Source: JAJPKK01 sp035311445 (lineage in GTDB: Bacteria > Pseudomonadota > Alphaproteobacteria > Rhizobiales > Xanthobacteraceae). From it: DNA of 11,632 nt. The stretch covers positions 1-11,632 of the forward strand of contig DATGCX010000052.1 in the NCBI GenBank assembly GCA_035311445.1, in the 5' to 3' direction. A program made the position numbers and the translations under genes. Under the pieces are notes generated by a model. The model was not told the DNA's origin. It worked only from the letters and a program-made list of their open reading frames with translations, and made no database searches. Shown here piece by piece: positions 7,351-11,632 of the stretch (its first letter is position 1; every line of letters starts with the position of its first letter).

Positions 7351-8019
7351 ATGGACTGGTCGTCGCCGATCGATCTCTACTGCGAGCGCGACGACGCGTC
7401 GTTTTGGGCGGAGCCCACCAACGCGCTGACCAACGCAGCGTTCCTGATCGCGGCCGCCGCTGCATTCCTGTTGTGGCGGCGCGCCGGCGGGCGCGATTGG
7501 CAAGCGTTGGCGCTGATCGTTGTGGTCGTCGCAGTCGGTCTCGGCTCGTTCACCTTCCATACCGTGGCGACGCGCGGCGCCATGCTCGCCGACGTGATCC
7601 CGATCGCGATTTTCATTTACGGCTACCTGCTGCTGGCCCTGCGGCGTTTCCTGCAGCTGCCGGCCGGCGCTGCGATTGCGATCGTCGTCGCCTATGCGGC
7701 GGGCGCACAGGCGCTGTCGTGGCTCGCGCCAAGCGCACTCAATGGCTCGATCAGCTATCTGCCGGCGCTGGTGGCGATGGCCGTGATGGCGCGCGTGACG
7801 CGCGGCCAGCCGCGGCGTAGCCTTGAACCGGCCGTGATGATCTTCACAGTTTCACTGGGATTGCGCACGATCGATCTTGCGGCGTGCGAGACATTTCCGA
7901 TCGGCACACATTTCGTCTGGCATCTGCTCAACGCGGTCGTGCTTTATGTGTTACTGCGCTCGGCGATCACAGAATCTGACTCAAAAACTGCCGCGTCCGC
8001 TCGTCCCGGCAATTCGTGA
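7351..8019 (+). CDS. ceramidase-family (alkaline ceramidase, CREST superfamily) membrane hydrolase
   Basis: A 222-residue protein with about seven membrane helices. The N-terminal C11-E12...W-A-E21-P-T-N24...T-N28 segment resembles the calcium-binding N-terminus of alkaline ceramidases. G-S66-F-T-F-H70 and D81 reproduce the Ser-x3-His-x10-Asp spacing of human ACER3 (S77, H81, D92), and G-T-H187-F-V-W-H191 matches the second pair of zinc-binding histidines (H217, H221). The zinc hydrolase site therefore looks complete. ACER enzymes cleave the amide bond of ceramides. The bacterial substrate could be a ceramide-like or other N-acyl lipid, and this is not shown here. The ATG at 7351 is three bases past the LysR stop; a GTG at 7345 that overlaps that stop (GTGA) is an alternative, and either way translation is probably coupled. 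The last 53 bp overlap the 3' end of the convergent ABC ATPase gene, and the last ~20 residues look unconserved. Confidence 0.85.
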   Translation: MDWSSPIDLYCERDDASFWAEPTNALTNAAFLIAAAAAFLLWRRAGGRDWQALALIVVVVAVGLGSFTFHTVATRGAMLADVIPIAIFIYGYLLLALRRFLQLPAGAAIAIVVAYAAGAQALSWLAPSALNGSISYLPALVAMAVMARVTRGQPRRSLEPAVMIFTVSLGLRTIDLAACETFPIGTHFVWHLLNAVVLYVLLRSAITESDSKTAASARPGNS

Positions 8020-8713
8020 AGAACTCCGCCGGCGGGCCGTGTTCCACAACGACACCGCGATCAGTGAAATAGATGTGGTCGGCAAGCTCACGGGCAAAAC
8101 CCATTTCGTGGGTGACGATGACACAGGTCATGCCTTCGTCGGCAAGTTCGCGTATGGTGACCAGCACCTCCTTCACGGTCTCCGGGTCGAGCGCCGCCGT
8201 CACCTCGTCGAACAGTATGACGGCGGGCTGCATGGCGAGGCTGCGCGCAATAGCGACGCGCTGCTGCTGGCCGCCGGACAGTTCGCCGGGGTAGGCATCC
8301 TCCTTGCCGTCGAGCCGCACCTTGCGCATCAGCGCACGGGCCTCGATCTCCACTTCCGCGCGGTCGCGTTTGAGCACGTGGACGGGCGCCATCATGATGT
8401 TGGCGAGCGCTGTGCGGTGCGGGAACAGATTGTATTGCTGAAACACCATGCCGACGTTGCGGCGCAGCGCGAGTTTGTCGAGCTTAGGGTCGTTGACCTC
8501 CTGACCTTCCACCCGGATCGAGCCGGAATCGATTGGCACCAGCGCATTGATGCAGCGGAGCAGGGTCGACTTGCCGGCACCCGATGGGCCAATGATGCAG
8601 ACCACTTCGCCCTTCATCACATCGATCGAGATACCGTCGAGGACGATGTTCGCTCCGAACGTCTTGCGCACATCGCGCATGCGGATCAGCGGCAGTTCGG
8701 GAGTCCAAGCCAT
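7967..8713 (-). CDS. polar amino acid ABC transporter, ATP-binding protein
   Basis: A 248-residue ATPase of the PAAT family (GlnQ/HisP/AapP type) that powers uptake from the cytoplasmic face. All nucleotide-site motifs are present: Walker A G-P-S-G-A-G-K-S-T at 42-50, Q-loop V-F-Q-Q-Y-N-L-F-P at 90-98, signature L-S-G-G-Q-Q-Q-R at 145-152, Walker B V-I-L-F-D-E at 165-170 with catalytic Glu170, D-loop A-L-D-P-E, and switch His202 in V-T-H-E. The residue after the catalytic Glu is Val (D-E-V-T-A-A-L-D) rather than the usual Pro, a minor variation. Length is normal for the family. The ATG at 8713 shares one base with the stop codon of the second permease (TGATG), so the two are translationally coupled. 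The minus-strand frame stays open upstream of this ATG, but that extension reads antisense to, or out of frame with, the permease and is not part of the protein. Confidence 0.97.
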   Translation of the reverse strand: MAWTPELPLIRMRDVRKTFGANIVLDGISIDVMKGEVVCIIGPSGAGKSTLLRCINALVPIDSGSIRVEGQEVNDPKLDKLALRRNVGMVFQQYNLFPHRTALANIMMAPVHVLKRDRAEVEIEARALMRKVRLDGKEDAYPGELSGGQQQRVAIARSLAMQPAVILFDEVTAALDPETVKEVLVTIRELADEGMTCVIVTHEMGFARELADHIYFTDRGVVVEHGPPAEFFTNCRDERTRQFLSQIL

Positions 8714-9537
8714 CACGGCACCTGGAAGCGCCGTTCCAGCGCAACGGTCGCGCGCGCGATCGGATAGCAGTAGATAAAGAACCAGGTCAGCAGATAGAGA
8801 TACATGGGCACCAGCAATTCCGTGCGGCCCTCGGAGGAGAGCACATCGCCGGTCAGCGTCATCGCCTCGTTGACGCCGACAATCGACGCGAGCGGCGTTC
8901 CTACCACCACGATCGCGTAGAGGTTCATCCATGGCGGCGTCATCCGCTTGACGCATTGCGGCAGAATGACGAGGCGGAGCATCTGCAGCCGGGTGAAGGC
9001 AAGCGATTCGGCCGCCTCCCACTGGCCGGCCGGAATTGACTGCACAGCACCGCGCACGAGCTCCGCCACGTTGGCCATCACGGGCAGCGCCAGCCCCGCG
9101 GTTGACTTGGCCCAGGCGGGCAGGGGAATGGTCGCCCCACCGATACGCACTTCGAACGGCATCAGCAGGATGCAGTAGAACAACAGCACCAGCCACGGCG
9201 CGTTGCGGAAGAACTGGGTGATCAGCCACGCCGTGGCCCGCACCGGCCGTGTCAGTGCAATAAGCCCGAGGCCAAGCATCAGCCCGAGCACTGTACCGAT
9301 CGCCATGGCGAGGAAGCTCATGGCGATGTTGAGCGCGAAACCCTGTGCCAGCAGCGGCGTCCATTTGAGGATGGTGGCAACGATCGACGGCGTGCCGGGG
9401 CCGGCTTGCGCCTCGCCGAAGCCAACCGACAGCAGGAGCACGAAGATCAGGACGATGCCGCTACGGGCCGTGAACAGAGAGCGCGGCAATTCGTGCGCTG
9501 CCGATTGGAGCCGGAACGGCTTGAGGACCGCGAAAAT
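8713..9537 (-). CDS. polar amino acid ABC transporter, second permease (likely ATT start)
   Basis: A roughly 274-residue inner-membrane permease of the HisM/GlnP type. A first hydrophobic helix at about 27-41 is followed by the family core, with F-F-R-N-A-P-W-L-V-L-L-F near 109-120 and the ATPase-contacting EAA loop E-A-A-E-S-L-A-F-T-R-L at 174-184 ending V-I-L-P-Q. It should pair with the upstream permease to form the heterodimeric channel. No ATG occurs in frame before the first helix. AGGAGG (9545-9550 on the plus strand, as CCTCCT) stands exactly 7 nt before an in-frame ATT at 9537-9535, which I take as the start. In-frame alternatives are TTG at 9489, with no good Shine-Dalgarno sequence, and GTG at 9441, inside the first helix. 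The repeat-rich region upstream separates it from the first permease. The identity is firm; the start is not. Confidence 0.9.
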   Translation of the reverse strand: MFAVLKPFRLQSAAHELPRSLFTARSGIVLIFVLLLSVGFGEAQAGPGTPSIVATILKWTPLLAQGFALNIAMSFLAMAIGTVLGLMLGLGLIALTRPVRATAWLITQFFRNAPWLVLLFYCILLMPFEVRIGGATIPLPAWAKSTAGLALPVMANVAELVRGAVQSIPAGQWEAAESLAFTRLQMLRLVILPQCVKRMTPPWMNLYAIVVVGTPLASIVGVNEAMTLTGDVLSSEGRTELLVPMYLYLLTWFFIYCYPIARATVALERRFQVP

Positions 9538-9544
9538 CCTCTGA

Positions 9545-9552
9545 CCTCCTCC
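9545..9552 (-). promoter_or_regulatory. strong Shine-Dalgarno sequence that decides the second permease start
   Basis: On the minus strand the bases read GGAGGAGG, ending 7 nt before the in-frame ATT at 9537. Both the match to the anti-Shine-Dalgarno core and the spacing are close to ideal. No ATG, GTG or TTG lies in any frame at a matching distance. This supports initiation at ATT, as known for infC and pcnB of E. coli. Confidence 0.6.
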
Positions 9553-9595
9553 CTTCCCCCTTGTGGCACCGCCACCACATGTCGCCGCAGCCCTC

Positions 9596-9766
9596 ACCTC
9601 TCCCCGCTTGCGGGGAGAGGTTGGAATTTGCGCACTCTTCACGCAAATTCCGGGCGAGGGGGCCTTGCCACGAGTCCGAGCTTGTGGAAAGGCCCCCTCA
9701 CCCCGACCCTCTCCATAGCCCGTCGAAGACGGGCGTAAACGCCCTGATCGCAAGCGGGGAGAGGGA
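9596..9766. repeat. mosaic palindromic intergenic repeat element between the two permease genes
   Basis: At least four dyads are packed into about 170 bp. ACCTCTCCCCGC (9596-9607) pairs with GCGGGGAGAGGT (9610-9621). GGAATTTGCG (9623-9632) pairs with CGCAAATTCC (9642-9651). GAGGGGGCCTT (9656-9666) pairs with AAGGCCCCCTC (9689-9699). CCCTCTCC (9707-9714) pairs across to GGAGAGGG (9758-9765), with an internal CCCGTC/GACGGG and GGGCG/CGCCC pair between. The motifs resemble repeats dispersed in Bradyrhizobium-type genomes; that is recognition from memory. It sits inside the importer operon, so it must be transcribed and should fold into stable RNA hairpins. It has no coding content. Confidence 0.75.
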
Positions 9767-9779
9767 GAGGAAAGCGCGA

Positions 9780-10532
9780 TCACAGCATATATCCGGGAAC
9801 CCGCATTGCCCGCTCCCAACGACCCATCACGTAGACAACGATGCCGACCAGCATCACGTAGATCACCAGCAGCACATTCATCATTTCCGGCACGTTGAGT
9901 TCGTCCGACCAGATCTGGTTCGCCACGTAGAGCATTTCCGGTACCGCGATGGCATACGCGATCGTGGTGGTCTTCACCAGGTTGACGAGATTGTTGTTCA
10001 GCGCCGGCAGGCTGATACGGAAGGCGAGCGGCAGGATTACATGAATGTAGGCCCGCAGGCGGGTGTAGCCGAGCGCCTCGGCGGCCTCGACTGTTTCCTT
10101 CGGCACCGCTTCGATGCCGGCGCGAAAAATCTCCACGTTGAACGCGCCGGCGTAAAGCGAAAGGCAGATCGCCGCCCAGGTGAAGTTCGAGACGATCGGC
10201 ACCGCGAGGCCCATGTCGTTCGTCGCGCGCAGGTACGATCCAAGGGCGAAATAGAAGAAGTAGAGCTGGACCAGCGGCGGCGTGTTGCGAAAGAACTGGA
10301 CATAGACCGCCATGACTGCTCGAAGCAGCCGCAACCGCGATCCCTGAGCCCAGGCGCCCAGAACGCCGATGACGACACTTGCAAGGATGCAGAGCGCCAT
10401 CAGCCTCACGGAGGTCAGGAGCCCGTTGATGAAACGCGCGCGATCGAACGCATCGTAGAAGATGGTGAGCTTGATACCGGTGGCAGCGTAGAGTTCGCGG
10501 AACCAGTCCCAGAACGGCGTGAGGTCGATCAT
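9780..10532 (-). CDS. polar amino acid ABC transporter, first permease
   Basis: A 250-residue inner-membrane permease of the HisM/GlnP family. After a roughly 35-residue lead come helices beginning at about residue 38 (G-L-L-T-S-V-R-L-M-A-L). The conserved F-F-R-N-T-P-P-L-V-Q-L-Y-F-F-Y-F-A-L-G lies at 80-98 and the EAA loop E-A-A-E-A-L-G-Y-T-R-L-R at 149-160, followed by V-I-L-P-L-A-F-R. A final helix lies at about 218-236. Its R-N-T-P-P-L-V-Q-L motif is closer to the family consensus than that of the second permease, so the two are probably non-identical halves of one channel. The start at 10532 (M-I-D-L-T) has only a weak ribosome binding site. It lies downstream of the binding-protein gene across a 199-bp gap holding a repeat. 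A second repeat follows its stop. Confidence 0.95.
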   Translation of the reverse strand: MIDLTPFWDWFRELYAATGIKLTIFYDAFDRARFINGLLTSVRLMALCILASVVIGVLGAWAQGSRLRLLRAVMAVYVQFFRNTPPLVQLYFFYFALGSYLRATNDMGLAVPIVSNFTWAAICLSLYAGAFNVEIFRAGIEAVPKETVEAAEALGYTRLRAYIHVILPLAFRISLPALNNNLVNLVKTTTIAYAIAVPEMLYVANQIWSDELNVPEMMNVLLVIYVMLVGIVVYVMGRWERAMRVPGYML

Positions 10533-10592
10533 GGGGACGCAAAGCCGCCAAATATTCGTTCGATGGAAGTCCGATTAGCTTCGAAAAAATTT

Positions 10593-10716
10593 CTGACCTC
10601 ATCTTGAGGAGCGCCCGCAAGGGCGCGTCTCGAAGGATGACCGCTTGGTCGGCCGAGCTTGTGCCCATCCTTCGAGACGGCCGCCCAAGAGGGCGGCTTC
10701 CTTAGGATGAGGTCAG
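10593..10716. repeat. cloverleaf-like palindromic intergenic repeat between binding protein and first permease
   Basis: CTGACCTCAT (10593-10602) and ATGAGGTCAG (10707-10716) are perfect outer arms. Pairing continues inward for about eight more positions with two G:U pairs in RNA. Inside are GCGCCC/GGGCGC with a GCAA loop (10611-10626), a perfect 13-bp pair GTCTCGAAGGATG (10627-10639) and CATCCTTCGAGAC (10666-10678), and GCCGCCC/GGGCGGC with an AAGA loop (10680-10697). The outer motif is the 'GGATGAGGTCAG' repeat common in Bradyrhizobium-type genomes (recognised from memory). It starts about 16 bp after the binding-protein stop codon and may act as an RNA stabiliser or partial terminator. No U-run follows, so it is not a classical terminator. 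Confidence 0.8.
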
Positions 10717-10731
10717 CAATGTGCTCAACAT

Positions 10732-11544
10732 TCACTGAATCTGTTCGCGCATCTTCTTGAGGAAGGCCGACGGCAGGATGCCCCACTTCTTTTCTGTCTC
10801 GATGAGCTTGCCGCTGCGGTGCCAGTCCGCAATCATCTTGGACATGAACTGTCCCCAGGGTCCGTCGCGCTCCTCAAGCCGCACCGCGGCGCCCCAGGGC
10901 TCGGTCAGGATGGTCTCCAGGGGCATCTCGAAGCCCGCCCATTTGGGATCGGTAAGCCGCTCCTGGAATGCGGTGTCATCGTAAAGCCAGCCGATGCAAT
11001 TGCCCTGCTGCAAGGCGGTCTCGGCTTCGTTCTGTCCGCGGAAGGCGACGATGTCGGCGCCGTACTTCTCGGCCACATATTTGTTGTAGAACGCGCCCTG
11101 GATGCCGCAGATCTTCTGGTCCTTGAGCTGCTCCCAGCGCTTGAGCGCAACCTTGCGGTTGACGAATACGTTGACGCCAGAGGCGTAGTAGCTCGGCTCA
11201 ACGATGCCGACCGTTTTCTTCCGCTCGTCCGTCACATTCATCGTGGCGATCATGAGGTCGATCTTGCCCTGTTGCAGGAACTGCATGCGGTTGGCCGAGA
11301 CCACCGGCTCCAGTTCAAGCTTGACGCCGAGGCGGTCGGCCACGTCCTTGGCGAGATCGGGCTCAAAACCGACGATGTTGCCGCTCGGATCACGGAAGCC
11401 GAACGGCTTGTAGTCGGCCTTGGTGCCGACCACGATCACGCCACGCTGCTTAATCTTGTCGAGGGTCTGGGCCTGGAGAGGCGTGGGGGTAACCACGAAG
11501 CCCGCAAAAGCGGCGATTGCGGCGATGAGAGTGCGTTCGAACAT
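10732..11544 (-). CDS. polar amino acid ABC transporter, periplasmic substrate-binding protein
   Basis: A 270-residue family 3 solute-binding protein (SBP_bac_3) that captures ligand in the periplasm for the permeases encoded downstream. A signal peptide occupies about residues 1-25 (cleavage likely after L-Q-A). Next is the domain start L-D-K-I-K-Q-R-G-V-I-V-V-G-T, then the ligand-pocket segment Y-K-P-F-G-F with G-N-I-V-G-F-E-P-D-L at 55-64. T105-D-E-R108 supplies the Arg that normally grips the alpha-carboxylate, and D189-D190 in W-L-Y-D-D could hold the alpha-amino group. Cys146 and Cys183 in lobe two could form a disulfide. The ligand is most likely an amino acid but cannot be named. The ATG at 11544 has GGGAG 6 nt upstream. 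It is the first gene of the four-gene importer operon. Confidence 0.96.
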   Translation of the reverse strand: MFERTLIAAIAAFAGFVVTPTPLQAQTLDKIKQRGVIVVGTKADYKPFGFRDPSGNIVGFEPDLAKDVADRLGVKLELEPVVSANRMQFLQQGKIDLMIATMNVTDERKKTVGIVEPSYYASGVNVFVNRKVALKRWEQLKDQKICGIQGAFYNKYVAEKYGADIVAFRGQNEAETALQQGNCIGWLYDDTAFQERLTDPKWAGFEMPLETILTEPWGAAVRLEERDGPWGQFMSKMIADWHRSGKLIETEKKWGILPSAFLKKMREQIQ

Positions 11545-11560
11545 CGATTGCTCCCGTCAA

Positions 11561-11572
11561 GGACCACGGTCC
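11561..11572. promoter_or_regulatory. short dyad in the leader of the importer operon
   Basis: GGACC (11561-11565) and GGTCC (11568-11572) are perfect inverted arms around AC, 17-28 nt upstream of the binding-protein start and just ahead of its ribosome binding site. It may be an operator or a small leader hairpin. With only five base pairs per arm, chance is a real possibility. Confidence 0.2.
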
Positions 11573-11632
11573 AACCAACCGGGCGGATCGTACAACGGCG
11601 TTGCGTGTATGTCATTGGTACTTCCATCCCTC

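Noticed and set aside
7967..9364. A 465-residue version of the ABC ATPase
   Set aside because: The region upstream of 8713 is the second permease read in the wrong frame. Homology starts right after the ATG at 8713, which overlaps the permease stop.
9596..9621. Intrinsic terminator after the first permease
   Set aside because: The hairpin is strong but has no U-run on either strand, and the operon's remaining genes lie downstream.
9596..9766. Possible CRISPR array
   Set aside because: The repeats are unlike one another and arranged as hairpins. There is no regular repeat-spacer spacing and no cas gene nearby.
9561..10607. A 348-residue plus-strand open frame over the repeat and the first permease
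   Set aside because: It is antisense to a firmly identified permease and starts within palindromic repeats. The translation is His/Arg/Asp-rich without domain character.
8713..10668. A single 651-residue minus-strand open frame spanning both permease genes
   Set aside because: Only the part after about 9537 shows permease homology. Upstream the frame reads through the repeat element and then out of frame across the genuine first permease (9780-10532).

Overview
The window is GC-rich chromosomal DNA with dense coding and third-position G/C bias. It looks like an alphaproteobacterium of the Rhizobiales, most likely the Bradyrhizobium/Nitrobacteraceae group. Three things suggest this: the remnant of a Bug-type (TctC) binding protein gene, a DUF3971/AsmA-like giant protein, and two intergenic mosaic palindromes of the kind scattered through Bradyrhizobium genomes (the 'CTCTCCCCGC..GCGGGGAGAG' and 'GGATGAGGTCAG / CTTCGAGAC' types). 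The taxonomic call is an inference from family resemblance, not from a marker gene.

Left part (1-1430, minus strand): the 5' end of a secreted c-type cytochrome gene runs off the window. Behind it lies a decayed, frameshifted 3' half of a Bug-type solute-binding protein gene. Next is an intact Bcp/PrxQ-like peroxiredoxin that keeps only its peroxidatic cysteine. A divergent intergenic region of about 290 bp with an 8-bp inverted repeat follows.

Middle (1719-8019): a 1217-residue inner-membrane-anchored AsmA/YhdP-like protein on the plus strand meets a convergent polytopic membrane protein of the COG4280 type. That membrane protein shows a clear two-fold internal repeat with one E-x-x-E motif per half. 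It is transcribed divergently from a LysR-type regulator. Their shared 163-bp intergenic region contains two 15-bp T-N11-A dyads whose centres are 30 bp apart, a strong candidate operator. The regulator overlaps or nearly touches a ceramidase-family (CREST) membrane hydrolase gene whose metal-site residues are spaced as in human ACER3. Together these look like a small regulated module: exporter or permease, LysR, and lipid hydrolase.

Right part (7967-11544, minus strand): a complete polar amino acid ABC importer in the order binding protein, permease, permease, ATPase. Palindromic repeat elements sit in both of its larger gene junctions, where they may lower downstream expression relative to the binding protein. 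The second permease has an excellent Shine-Dalgarno sequence 7 nt ahead of an in-frame ATT, with no ATG, GTG or TTG nearby, so it may use a rare start codon. The ATPase gene overlaps the second permease by 1 nt. Its 3' end overlaps the convergent ceramidase gene by 53 bp.

No RNA genes, CRISPR arrays, phage genes, insertion sequences or gene-free stretches longer than 300 bp were seen. I do not see a clearly new multi-gene defence or mobile system. The most promising less-described parts are the COG4280 transporter with its LysR operator, the ATT-start permease and the nested repeat architecture.
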